DNA from: Clostridium sp.
GTDB lineage: Bacteria; Bacillota; Clostridia; Clostridiales; Clostridiaceae
Direction: 5' to 3'
Assembly (NCBI GenBank): GCA_015058405.1
Contig: SVCL01000056.1
Coordinates: forward strand, 1-64,000
DNA length: 64,000 nucleotides
Positions 53,603 to 61,469 of this stretch are shown here, one piece after another. How positions within the stretch are numbered: position 1 is the stretch's first letter; the number at the start of each line of letters is the position of its first letter. The notes under the pieces were generated by a model. The model did no database searches, was not told the origin of the DNA, and worked only from the letters and a program-made list of their open reading frames with translations. Position numbers and translations under genes: made by a program.

Positions 53603-55765
53603 ATGAAAAAAGTAGTGATTGCAGAAAAGCCTTCTGTAGCTAAGAATATTGCAGATGCTTACAATATAAAGAAAAGAAATGATGGATATTTTGAAGGTGA
53701 AGATTATTTAGTAACTTGGGCCTTTGGTCATTTGTTTCAATTATATGATGCTAAAGATTATGATGAAAGTATGAGAAGCTGGAGAATGGAAAAGTTTCCT
53801 TTTATACCAGAAAAATTTGAATATAAGATAAAATGTGACAGTGTAGATAGATCGGCTGTAGATAAAGGTGCTGAAAAGCAAATAAATATAATAAAGAATC
53901 TGATAGCACGTCCAGATGTAGATGGGGTAATATCTGCTACTGACCAGGACAGAGAGGGAGAATTAATATCTTTAGAGGTATTTATGTATTTGAATCAGGA
54001 TAAGCCTATATATAGATTATTACTTAACGAATGGACTCCAGATGAAGTAAAAAAAGGTATGAAGAATCTAAAGAAGAATGAAGAAATGAAATTCTTACAA
54101 GATGCAGGAATTAGTAGACAATGGGCAGATTGGATTATAGGAATAAATTTAACTTCAGTAGCAACATTAAGATACAATCCTAATGATAACAAGATATTAA
54201 ATATTGGACGAGTTTTATTACCTACATTAAAGATTATATATGATAGAGATAAAGAAATAGAAAACTTTAAGGCTACTACTTATTACAAGTTAATTGCAGC
54301 CTTCAAGACAAAGAATAATGAGGAATTTGAGGCAACTTATTATAATGAAGAAAATAATGAAAAATTTGAAGATAAAAAAGTAGTAGATGAGTTAAAGAAA
54401 GCCTTACAAGAAGCTAATGGAGAAATAGTGGAAAAACAAATAGAGAAGAAGAGGGAATATGCTCCATTATTATTTAATTTATCTAATTTACAAGGATATA
54501 TAACAAGTAAGTATAAAGGATGGACTTCTGATAAGGTATTAAAGGTAGCACAATCTTTATATGAAAAGAAATTTACTACATATCCTAGAACCGGAAGTGT
54601 CGCTTTAGATGAGAGTTTAAAGGATAAGACTAGAAAGGTGTTAGAAACAATAAAGAGGGGATTACCTTATGAAGATCAAATTAAATTTATAGATAATAAA
54701 AGAATTTTTGATAATTCTAAGGTGGAAAGCCATAGTGCTATAATTCCAACGTATATTAAACCAACAGGCTTAAGTAAGGATGAAGAGATTGTTTATACAG
54801 CTATAAAAAACAGGTTTATAATGCAGTTTATGCCTATAGCTCAATTTGAAGAAACTAAGTTGACTGTTAAGGTTAATAATGAATTATTAAAAGGAAACTT
54901 TATAGCTAAGGGAAAGGTTCAAATAGTTGAAGGTTGGCGTATAGTAGAAAAAATAGAAAGTAAGGATACTATATTACCATTAGTTAAAGAAAAAGATATA
55001 ATTGACATAGTGGATAGTAAAGTGAATAAAGTTACTAAAAAACCTCCAAAACTACATACAGAAAAAACATTATTAAGAGTTATGGAAACTTGTGGGAAGA
55101 GTTTTAAGGACGAAGAAGATTCAGAAGAAATGATGCAGGCTATACTTAGTGGATTTAGTATAGGAACACCAGCTACAAGAGCAGAAACAATAAAGAAGTT
55201 AAAAGATACAGGATATATTAAGTCTAAAGGAAAAAGCCTTACATGCACTGATCTTGGAAAAACCTTAGTGGAAATATTTCCGGTAAAAGAATTATTGGAC
55301 TTACAGTATACTGGTAAGCTAGAAAAGACTTTATCTGATATAGAAAAAGGTAAGTTTAAGAAAAGTGAGTTTTTAGATATGATAAAAGGGTTTACTATAG
55401 GAGCTGTAGATGATATAAAAAAAGATACATCTATGTTAAGCAGCTTTAAGGTTGATCTTCCAGAAGGAAAAACTAGTTTAGGTAAGTGCCCTATATGTGG
55501 TAATGATATTATTGAAGGTGATAGAGGATTTGGGTGTACAAATTGGAAGAATGGATGTAAGTTTACTATATGGAAAGATGATAAATATATAAATTCGTTA
55601 GGAAAAAAGGTTTCTAAAGAGATGGTAGAGTTACTTCTTAAAAATGGAAAGGTTGGCTTTAGAAATTTAAAAAGCAAAAAGGGAAATATATATTCAGCTT
55701 ATTTTAAATATGAACAAAATAAAGAAACTGGATATTTTAATTGGAAAATAGAATTTATAAATTAA
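53603..55765 (+). CDS. topB: DNA topoisomerase III
   Basis: Type IA topoisomerase of 720 residues that decatenates single-strand crossings. The Toprim domain shows VIAEKPSVAKNIADAY and SATDQDREGE. The catalytic Tyr lies in FTTYPRTGSVAL (about residue 335). The C-terminal part ends with a zinc-ribbon-like CPICGNDIIEGDRGFGC. Length and order are normal for Firmicute TopB. GGAGGACTATTTATAAT precedes ATG. It is monocistronic with a terminator. Confidence 0.95.
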   Translation: MKKVVIAEKPSVAKNIADAYNIKKRNDGYFEGEDYLVTWAFGHLFQLYDAKDYDESMRSWRMEKFPFIPEKFEYKIKCDSVDRSAVDKGAEKQINIIKNLIARPDVDGVISATDQDREGELISLEVFMYLNQDKPIYRLLLNEWTPDEVKKGMKNLKKNEEMKFLQDAGISRQWADWIIGINLTSVATLRYNPNDNKILNIGRVLLPTLKIIYDRDKEIENFKATTYYKLIAAFKTKNNEEFEATYYNEENNEKFEDKKVVDELKKALQEANGEIVEKQIEKKREYAPLLFNLSNLQGYITSKYKGWTSDKVLKVAQSLYEKKFTTYPRTGSVALDESLKDKTRKVLETIKRGLPYEDQIKFIDNKRIFDNSKVESHSAIIPTYIKPTGLSKDEEIVYTAIKNRFIMQFMPIAQFEETKLTVKVNNELLKGNFIAKGKVQIVEGWRIVEKIESKDTILPLVKEKDIIDIVDSKVNKVTKKPPKLHTEKTLLRVMETCGKSFKDEEDSEEMMQAILSGFSIGTPATRAETIKKLKDTGYIKSKGKSLTCTDLGKTLVEIFPVKELLDLQYTGKLEKTLSDIEKGKFKKSEFLDMIKGFTIGAVDDIKKDTSMLSSFKVDLPEGKTSLGKCPICGNDIIEGDRGFGCTNWKNGCKFTIWKDDKYINSLGKKVSKEMVELLLKNGKVGFRNLKSKKGNIYSAYFKYEQNKETGYFNWKIEFIN

Positions 55766-55777
55766 TATATTTTATAT

Positions 55778-55813
55778 AAGGAGAATTTAACTTTTTAATT
55801 CTCCTTATTTTTA
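55778..55813. terminator. Terminator between topB and the convergent sigma gene
   Basis: AAGGAGAATT (55778-55787) pairs with AATTCTCCTT (55797-55806), followed by ATTTTTATTT. It is used by topB and, in reverse, possibly by the sigma-factor gene. Confidence 0.8.
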
Positions 55814-55814
55814 T

Positions 55815-56333
55815 TTACATGCAATCTATTAGGTTTTTTCTTAATTTGATTAAAGATCTATTTTTGCATTGATTTACGGCTTGTCTTGAAATGTCCATTA
55901 ATTTAGAAACTTCTGTAACTGTATAACCTTTTTTAAATAATAAGGTAAGTATATCAGATTCTTTTTTAGTAAGATATTTATCAAATAATTCACTAAAGTA
56001 ATCAATTTCTAGTTCTTGAGAATCTGTTATTATATCTAAATTAAGTTCAGAAAAAGAGTATTTAGTTTTTGCCTTAGATAAACGAATATATTCGTTTTTT
56101 ATAGTTTTATGAAGGTATGATACAAGAATTGGATCAGAGTCCATAGAATCATTTATCTTCATAGATTTTACTGTTTTTATGAAATGTAAAATTAAATCTT
56201 GTTTTGCATCTTCATAGTCCAGTAAGCGTGCATATTTTATAATTAATTTATCAAACCTTTCAAGTAATACTTCTAAACAACTACAATTATTATTTTTACT
56301 AGATATTATTAAGTTATACAATTTTTCGCACAT
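55815..56333 (-). CDS. Small alternative sigma factor, TcdR/UviA-like
   Basis: The 172-residue protein has the layout of the small clostridial sigma factors that drive toxin and bacteriocin genes (TcdR, BotR, TetR, UviA). Region 2 is around LDYEDAKQDLILHFIKTVKS, and region 4 is a helix-turn-helix, YTVTEVSKLMDISRQAVNQC, near the C-terminus. ATG at 56333 has AGAGGTG upstream. Two promoter-like elements lie before it: a sigma-A type with a palindrome and a TTTACA type shared with the holin gene. Membership of that subgroup is inferred from size and context. Confidence 0.75.
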   Translation of the reverse strand: MCEKLYNLIISSKNNNCSCLEVLLERFDKLIIKYARLLDYEDAKQDLILHFIKTVKSMKINDSMDSDPILVSYLHKTIKNEYIRLSKAKTKYSFSELNLDIITDSQELEIDYFSELFDKYLTKKESDILTLLFKKGYTVTEVSKLMDISRQAVNQCKNRSLIKLRKNLIDCM

Positions 56334-56364
56334 TTATAGCACCTCTTTCTATCTTTTGGTTAAT

Positions 56365-56392
56365 AAAAAGACAAAAAGATTGAAATTGTAAA
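56365..56392 (-). promoter_or_regulatory. TTTACA-type promoter of the sigma gene (probably autoregulatory)
   Basis: On the minus strand TTTACA (56387-56392), a 16-base spacer and CTTTTT (56365-56370) resemble the TTTACA/CTCTTT promoters recognised by TcdR-group sigma factors. The same element precedes the holin gene. Further TTTACA copies lie at 56399-56404 and about 56434. Confidence 0.55.
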
Positions 56393-56452
56393 CATAAATG
56401 TAAAAAAATAAAAATGGAATATAAACCAAACAATGTAAAATATTATAATATA

Positions 56453-56481
56453 ATTATGACGTTAAACGTCACTAAAGTCAA
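56453..56481 (-). promoter_or_regulatory. Sigma-A-type promoter of the sigma gene
   Basis: On the minus strand TTGACT (56476-56481), a 17-base spacer and CATAAT (56453-56458) fit the housekeeping consensus. The site lies just after the holin terminator and 120 bases before the sigma start codon. Confidence 0.55.
56457..56471. promoter_or_regulatory. Perfect 15-base palindrome inside the sigma-gene promoter
   Basis: TGACGTTAAACGTCA (7-1-7) occupies the spacer and touches the -10 box. This is the classic position of a repressor operator. It does not match the GAAC-N4-GTTC clostridial LexA box. Confidence 0.55.
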
Positions 56482-56487
56482 AAAAGT

Positions 56488-56540
56488 ACAATTAAAAGAT
56501 AAAGAATGACTATCTAAGTCATTCTTTATCTTTTAATTGT
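56488..56540 (-). terminator. Terminator overlapping the end of the holin gene
   Basis: Perfect 23-base arms (56488-56510, 56518-56540) include the last holin codons. On the minus strand the stem is followed by CTTTTTT, so holin transcripts probably end here. Confidence 0.85.
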
Positions 56541-56932
56541 AAAAGGGCATCAATTAGTTTTTGTGGTAATGGTAAACCTAATTCTCCACAGTTTTCTAAT
56601 ATACTTAAACCTTCATTTACTATGTAGAAATAACAAACCAATGTTCTGAATACCCAAGTAGTGTTAATTAATCTATCTAATAATACGGCTACTATAAGAA
56701 CTATTAATATAAGACTTTTTTTTGCAAGTCCTTTAATACCAATTCTAGAAGAAAGTTCTTTAGTAATATAAGCTTTTATCATTCCTGTTAAATAGTCTAA
56801 ACTCATAAATAAGATAAGAACAATTACTGATATATCCCAGGTTCCAAAAATCCATGTTATAACTGTAGCTAAAATTGATATTAAGAATTTAATACACTCC
56901 ATAATTGCTTCCATTTTAATTCCTCCTCTCAA
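56519..56932 (-). CDS. Phage-type holin, TcdE/Cph1 family
   Basis: The holin family is clear: three hydrophobic helices (about residues 15-45, 65-90 and 95-115), the signature MSLDYLTGMIKAYITKELSS, GIKGLAKKSLILIVLI and FYIVNEGLSILENCGELGLP near the C-terminus. This is the toxin-secretion/phage-lysis holin group containing C. difficile TcdE. A likely start is the internal ATG of MEAIMECIKFL (56914), with GAGGAGGAATTAAA upstream. No endolysin or phage genes are adjacent. The sigma-factor gene lies downstream on the same strand. Confidence 0.88.
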   Translation of the reverse strand: MRGGIKMEAIMECIKFLISILATVITWIFGTWDISVIVLILFMSLDYLTGMIKAYITKELSSRIGIKGLAKKSLILIVLIVAVLLDRLINTTWVFRTLVCYFYIVNEGLSILENCGELGLPLPQKLIDALLQLKDKE

Positions 56933-56949
56933 AAGTCCATTTACTATAT

Positions 56950-56977
56950 AAAAACAAAAAAGAGATTAAACTGTAAA
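56950..56977 (-). promoter_or_regulatory. TTTACA-type promoter of the holin gene
   Basis: On the minus strand TTTACA (56972-56977), a 16-base spacer and GTTTTT (56950-56955) align with the element before the sigma gene, including matching T-rich spacer content and TTTTTAT at the -10. An overlapping second TTTACA lies at 56978-56983. Confidence 0.5.
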
Positions 56978-56983
56978 TGTAAA

Positions 56984-57290
56984 GTGGAAAATTTTTAGTT
57001 TTAATATTCAATGATTTTTGTTGGGGAATTTCTATATGATATTTAAGTATAATTTTATAAATACTAAATATGTATTACAATAAAGTATAAGAAAATACTT
57101 ATAAGATTAAAAATATATATTTTACGATAAATATGTTTACATAAATAAAAATCAATGTTAAAGTTATATTAAAGGATGAAAAAGTTTACTTTAGGAATAT
57201 GATGAGATTTCAGAAAAAAATAATTCATCCAATTTTATAAAGAAATTTGATAAATTATAAAAAAAGCTTGAAAGTACAATTAACATAAAT
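56984..57290. other. Gene-free AT-rich region upstream of the holin gene
   Basis: No supported ORF or RNA was recognised. The region lies between the LrgB terminator and the holin promoter element, so any regulatory DNA for the holin would be here. Confidence 0.4.
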
Positions 57291-57338
57291 AAAAAAGATA
57301 TCATAATAACTTTATAAGTTATTATGATATCTTTTTTT
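57291..57338. terminator. Terminator of the lrgAB operon
   Basis: Perfect 21-base arms (57291-57311, 57317-57337) with a five-base loop and A/T runs on the ends. Confidence 0.88.
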
Positions 57339-58044
57339 ATAAATTTAATATTATTGCAGCTAAATTATAAATAGCTGGCGCAATAAATACTGTCATAAGA
57401 CCTGCAACTCCTATAGATAAGCTACTCATGGCGCCTTCAACTTCACCTATCTCAAGGGCTTTAGTAGTACCTATAGCATGAGAGGCTGTGCCTAAAGATA
57501 CCCCGACAGCAATGCTATCATTTATTTTGAAGATTTTGCAGATATATGGCCCAATTACAGCACCTAAGATACCTGATAAAATAATAGCTAAAACAGTAAT
57601 TGGTACAATACCTTCTAATTGATTACTGATTTCTATTCCTATAGGTGTTGTAACAGATTTGGGAATTAAAGATTTCATTAAATCTGAATCTAATTTGAAA
57701 ATGTATGATAAAGCTATAATAGAGCATATTCCAATAATAGATCCTAGTAAAATTCCACTAATAATTGAAAGGGCATTTCTTTTTAATAAATCAATTTGTT
57801 TATATAAAGGAAGTGCTAAAACTACAGTGGAAGGTCCAAGAAACATATTTATAAATTTAGCTCCTGAATTATAAGTATCAAAATCAATATTAAATGCTAT
57901 TAAGAAACCTATAACTAGAAGAATAGCAATTAGTAATGGATTAAATATTGCTACCTTAGTTTTTTTGTTTATGTATAAGCCAATTTCGAAGGCTGCTAGT
58001 GAAAGAATTATTCCAAAAAATAAGTTGTTAGTTATTATGCTCAA
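57337..58044 (-). CDS. lrgB: LrgB-family membrane protein
   Basis: The 235-residue LrgB/CidB family protein has multiple helices, starting FFGIILSLAAFEIGLYINKK. The conserved segments are FLGPSTVVLALPLYKQ, PKSVTTPIGIEIS and ASHAIGTTKALEIGEVEGAMS. LrgAB modulates holin-like activity, autolysis and, in some species, pyruvate or other metabolite transport. lrgA lies 12 bases upstream in the same operon. It is next to a second, unrelated holin gene. Confidence 0.93.
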   Translation of the reverse strand: MSIITNNLFFGIILSLAAFEIGLYINKKTKVAIFNPLLIAILLVIGFLIAFNIDFDTYNSGAKFINMFLGPSTVVLALPLYKQIDLLKRNALSIISGILLGSIIGICSIIALSYIFKLDSDLMKSLIPKSVTTPIGIEISNQLEGIVPITVLAIILSGILGAVIGPYICKIFKINDSIAVGVSLGTASHAIGTTKALEIGEVEGAMSSLSIGVAGLMTVFIAPAIYNLAAIILNL

Positions 58045-58056
58045 ATTTAAATATTA

Positions 58057-58434
58057 CTACTTGTCTATAAAAGTAGTTTCTCCTTTCTTATTTATTTTTC
58101 GTGAAATAGCTTGAACAATGATCCCTGTACATCCAATAACTATAATTGTTGTTAGTATGCATATAATTATTAATTTAGCCCAAGAATCTTTAATAAGTCC
58201 GCAAGAAGACATAAGTTGTACTCCTGCGGGAATAAAGAAAAAGGCTAAATGGTCTAAAAGAAAATTTGATATATTTTCAATTTGGGATGGTTTTATAATA
58301 TTAGTACATAATAATATTAGTAGTATTATAAGCCCTAAAACATTCCCAGGGATAGGTAAAGATAAAATTTTGGAAATGAATTCACCTAATAGATAGATAC
58401 CAAAGATAATAAGTGCTTCCCTAAAAAGTTTCAT
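58057..58434 (-). CDS. lrgA: LrgA/CidA holin-like protein
   Basis: The 125-residue protein has four hydrophobic helices, including EFISKILSLPIPGNVLGLII and DHLAFFFIPAGVQLMSSCG, which define the LrgA/CidA family. The C-terminus is basic and cytoplasmic. AGGAGG precedes ATG at 58434. It is the first gene of the lrgAB operon. The divergent or upstream DNA holds no LytSR genes within this window. Confidence 0.93.
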   Translation of the reverse strand: MKLFREALIIFGIYLLGEFISKILSLPIPGNVLGLIILLILLCTNIIKPSQIENISNFLLDHLAFFFIPAGVQLMSSCGLIKDSWAKLIIICILTTIIVIGCTGIIVQAISRKINKKGETTFIDK

Positions 58435-58579
58435 TTATTATTCCTCCTAAAGTAATAGTTCATAAATTAATTTATCACTTTGAGGTAATTATGTAAACTT
58501 GAAAAAAATTGATAAATATAAAAAAAATAATACTTATGAGTTAATGTGTTTAAATTAAAAGAAGTTTGTATAAAATTAA

Positions 58580-58607
58580 GGATTCTTAGAACTAAATCTA
58601 AGAATCC
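58580..58607 (-). terminator. Terminator of the ABC importer operon
   Basis: GGATTCTTAGA (58580-58590) pairs with TCTAAGAATCC (58597-58607). On the minus strand TTAATTTTAT follows. It overlaps the last codons of the permease gene. Confidence 0.75.
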
Positions 58608-59386
58608 CTTGAAGTTGACTTTTCTAATAAAGCAACTAATTTATACATAACAAAAGCAATTATAGATAGTAAAACTATACTCATCATAACCATATCAAGT
58701 TGAGATATTTGACCACCATATACTATTAAGAAGCCAAGTCCTTTACGCGCTACTAAGAATTCTCCCATTATTACACCTACCCAAGATAAACCTACATTTA
58801 TCTTTAAGGCTGATATTAGTAGTGGAACTGAATAAGGGATAATTAAATAGCGTAAGATTTGAATTTTACTTGCATTAAAGGTGAGCATTAATAATAATTT
58901 TTCTTTATCTACTTCTTTAAATCCAGTATAAATACTTATAATTGTAGTAACAATAGAAATAAGAAGTGCAATTACAATTATAGCTGTAGTACCATTTCCA
59001 ACCCAAAATATAATTATGGGTGCTAAAGCAACCTTAGGTAGGGCATTAAGAACTACGAGGTAGGGATCTAAAATTTTAGAGGCAAAAGGAAAAATCCATA
59101 ATAAAATAGCTATTAGTGTACCCCAAATAGTACCAAGAGTAAATCCTAGAATAGTTTCATAGCAAGTTATCCATATATTATTTAATAAAGTACCATCATT
59201 GTAGAATTTAAAAAGTGATTTTAGAATTCTACTTGGACTAGAGAATAAAAAGGGGTCTATCCATTTTTGATTAGCAGCTATTTCCCAAAGAAAGATTAAG
59301 AAGATTAATATAAAAATTCTAAAAAAGGTAACCTTAAAGTTATTAAATTTAAGATTTTTTATAAAGAGTTTGTGTTCTTCGCTCAT
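58598..59386 (-). CDS. ABC importer permease (SsuC/TauC/NMT1 type)
   Basis: The 262-residue permease has about six helices. The EAA loop region lies around MLTFNASKIQILRYLIIPYS, and the opening FLWEIAANQKWIDPFLFSSP is typical of the sulfonate/nitrate/taurine and thiamine-precursor group. It forms the membrane channel with the ATPase gene, whose stop overlaps its start (TAATG). The substrate is undetermined. Confidence 0.9.
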   Translation of the reverse strand: MSEEHKLFIKNLKFNNFKVTFFRIFILIFLIFLWEIAANQKWIDPFLFSSPSRILKSLFKFYNDGTLLNNIWITCYETILGFTLGTIWGTLIAILLWIFPFASKILDPYLVVLNALPKVALAPIIIFWVGNGTTAIIVIALLISIVTTIISIYTGFKEVDKEKLLLMLTFNASKIQILRYLIIPYSVPLLISALKINVGLSWVGVIMGEFLVARKGLGFLIVYGGQISQLDMVMMSIVLLSIIAFVMYKLVALLEKSTSRDS

Positions 59387-60144
59387 TAAGAGTTAAGTTC
59401 CTTCCAAATTAGATCAAAATAAAATTTGAATTCTCCTTCACTTCTTCTTTCAAAAGGTGTAGCAGCCTTATTTTTAAAGTTAATATCTATATCCCTTTTT
59501 ATATTTGCAGGTCGCTTTGATAAAATTAATATTCTATCAGATAAAGAAATAGCTTCACTTATATCGTGAGTAACCATGATAGCAGTTTTTTTTTCAATAT
59601 TAATAATATTTTTGATATCATCTGAAACCTTAATTCTAGTTTGAAAATCAAGTGCAGAAAAAGGCTCGTCTAAGAATAAAATTTCAGGATTAATTGCTAA
59701 GGTTCTAATTAATGCTACTCTTTGTCTCATACCACCAGAGAGTTCTTTTGGATAATGATTTTTAAAGTTTATAAGATCATATTTTTCTAGAAGTTTTTGA
59801 ACCCTCTCTAAGTTTTCTTTAGTTGAGATACTTTTTATTCTTAAAGGTAATGTTACATTTTTCCATACAGTATCCCACTCAAATAAGTGATCTTTTTGAA
59901 ACATATAGCCTATTTTATTGGAGTTTTTATCTATATCTTTGCCTTTAAAAAGGATTGTACCAGCGCTTGGTTTTAATATACCACATAGAATGTTTAGGAG
60001 AGTAGATTTTCCACAGCCAGAAGGACCAAGAATAGTAAGAAATTCATTTTCTTTAACAGAAAAGTTAATATTATTTAAAGCTTGTGTCTCACCTTTTAAT
60101 GAGTGATAGTTCATTGATAGATTATTAATGTTTAGTAAATCCAA
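59386..60144 (-). CDS. ABC importer ATP-binding protein (SsuB/TauB type)
   Basis: The ATPase has all motifs intact: Walker A GPSGCGKSTLLNIL, Q-loop GYMFQKDHLF, signature LSGGMRQRVALIR, Walker B EILFLDEPFSALD and H-loop TAIMVTHDISEAI. This sets it apart from the degenerate pair at 7-10.5 kb. I favour TTG at 60144 (GGTGGTG six bases upstream); a GTG at 60156 is the longer option. It overlaps the permease gene by one base. Confidence 0.92.
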   Translation of the reverse strand: MDLLNINNLSMNYHSLKGETQALNNINFSVKENEFLTILGPSGCGKSTLLNILCGILKPSAGTILFKGKDIDKNSNKIGYMFQKDHLFEWDTVWKNVTLPLRIKSISTKENLERVQKLLEKYDLINFKNHYPKELSGGMRQRVALIRTLAINPEILFLDEPFSALDFQTRIKVSDDIKNIINIEKKTAIMVTHDISEAISLSDRILILSKRPANIKRDIDINFKNKAATPFERRSEGEFKFYFDLIWKELNS

Positions 60145-60195
60145 TTTTTTCACCACCTTATTGTTATGTAAAAAAATATTAAAATATAAATGGAT

Positions 60196-60219
60196 GGAAG
60201 CCCTTTGTTTTGGGCTTCC
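60196..60219 (-). terminator. Intercistronic hairpin between binding-protein and ATPase genes
   Basis: GGAAGCCC and GGGCTTCC arms (60196-60203, 60212-60219) are the G+C-rich stem. The following tract is only moderately T-rich, so it probably attenuates and allows more binding protein than ATPase. Confidence 0.55.
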
Positions 60220-60247
60220 GCTTTAATCCACTTGGTTCGTTCTATAT

Positions 60248-61270
60248 CTAATTTGTGCTATCTTTTACTACATCTTCAGAAAAAGAGTTATTAACTATTT
60301 TTTTATAAGTTGGTTTAGAAGGCATTAGTGATGAGTCATAGGATTGAATAACGTCCATTAATTTTTCAAGATCTAATTGGTTTATATTGGGGTTGGATTT
60401 GAAGGCATCAATTTTTTTATAATTATTAATTACATTAATAATTATATTCTTATCAGTACCAGGGAAATAGGACTCTATAGAGGAGGCTATTTCTTCACTA
60501 TTATGATTTTGAACCCATAGTTGTCCTTTGTAAATTGCTTTGGTGAATTTTTTAATAATTTCAGGATTATTATCCATATAAGATTGATTGCAGAAAAAAC
60601 AAGTATAAGCAATGTTACCTAGGGATTCACCTATAGAAGAAACAATATATCCTCCATTTTGAGCTTCAAGCATAGAAGCAGTAGGTTCAAATAATGCTAC
60701 GTAATCAGCAGTTCCAGAAAGGAAAGCACCAGAGGTTGCTGTAAAATCAATATTGGTCACTATGTTAACATCTTTCTTTGGGTCAAGTTTATTATTTTTC
60801 ATAACATATTCAAGGGCCATTTCAGGAACACCGCCAGGTCTTCCGCCTATGATTTCCTTACCTTTTATGGATTCCCAGGTGAAGTCTGTTTCTTTAGTTC
60901 TACTAACTAAGAAGGATCCATCTTTTTGGGTAAGTTCTGCGAAAAGAATAGGGCTGTCTTCTCTTCCTTGATTATTAATATATATTACCTGTTCAGGTCC
61001 ACAAAATCCAATGTCTGAGTTTTTGCTTAAAACATTTTGCATAACTTTATCGGCACCTTGTCCATTACTTAGATCAATGTTTAAACCTTCATCTTTAAAG
61101 AAACCTTGCTCTAAAGAAATATACATTGGAGCATAGAATATAGAACGAACTACTTCGCAAAGACGAACAGTAGTTAAACCAGTATTATTTTTTTTAGTAC
61201 AACTAATAAATAAAGAACTTATGGTAAAAATTAAGCTTAAGAAAAGTGCTAATTTTCTTTTTTTCTTCAT
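60248..61270 (-). CDS. ABC importer substrate-binding lipoprotein (NMT1/SsuA type)
   Basis: From ATG 61270 (AAAGGA upstream; the longer start at 61300 lacks a ribosome site) the protein has a lipoprotein signal ending SSLFISC with Cys24. An NMT1/SsuA-type binding fold follows: SIFYAPMYISLEQGFFKDEG, then GQGADKVMQNVLSKNSDIGF. It captures the substrate outside the membrane for the permease and ATPase genes downstream. No TPP riboswitch was seen upstream, so a thiamine-precursor role is not supported by regulation. Sulfonate or another small organic ligand is equally possible. Confidence 0.88.
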   Translation of the reverse strand: MKKKRKLALFLSLIFTISSLFISCTKKNNTGLTTVRLCEVVRSIFYAPMYISLEQGFFKDEGLNIDLSNGQGADKVMQNVLSKNSDIGFCGPEQVIYINNQGREDSPILFAELTQKDGSFLVSRTKETDFTWESIKGKEIIGGRPGGVPEMALEYVMKNNKLDPKKDVNIVTNIDFTATSGAFLSGTADYVALFEPTASMLEAQNGGYIVSSIGESLGNIAYTCFFCNQSYMDNNPEIIKKFTKAIYKGQLWVQNHNSEEIASSIESYFPGTDKNIIINVINNYKKIDAFKSNPNINQLDLEKLMDVIQSYDSSLMPSKPTYKKIVNNSFSEDVVKDSTN

Positions 61271-61469
61271 TTTTAGAGGTCCTTTCCCTTTAATACTCAT
61301 GATGTATATTATGAAAAAATAGATGAGAATGTTAATGAAAAATAAAAAATATATCTTTAAGGTGTATGAATATAGTTAAAATATTAAGAATGATTATATG
61401 AAAAATAGAATAAAAAAATATATTATGTAAAGAATAATTGAGTAAACAATTTAAGAAGGAGAAAAGTGA

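Noticed and set aside
54919..55677. Long minus-strand open frame of about 250 codons inside topB
   Set aside because: Antisense of a confidently identified gene; composition (Phe/Ser/Leu-rich) is typical of shadow frames.
56457..56471. LexA/SOS box upstream of the sigma gene, as for uviA
   Set aside because: The palindrome TGACGTTAAACGTCA does not match GAAC-N4-GTTC.
61301..61469. TPP riboswitch before the NMT1-type importer
   Set aside because: No CTGAGA or other conserved TPP-aptamer blocks are present.
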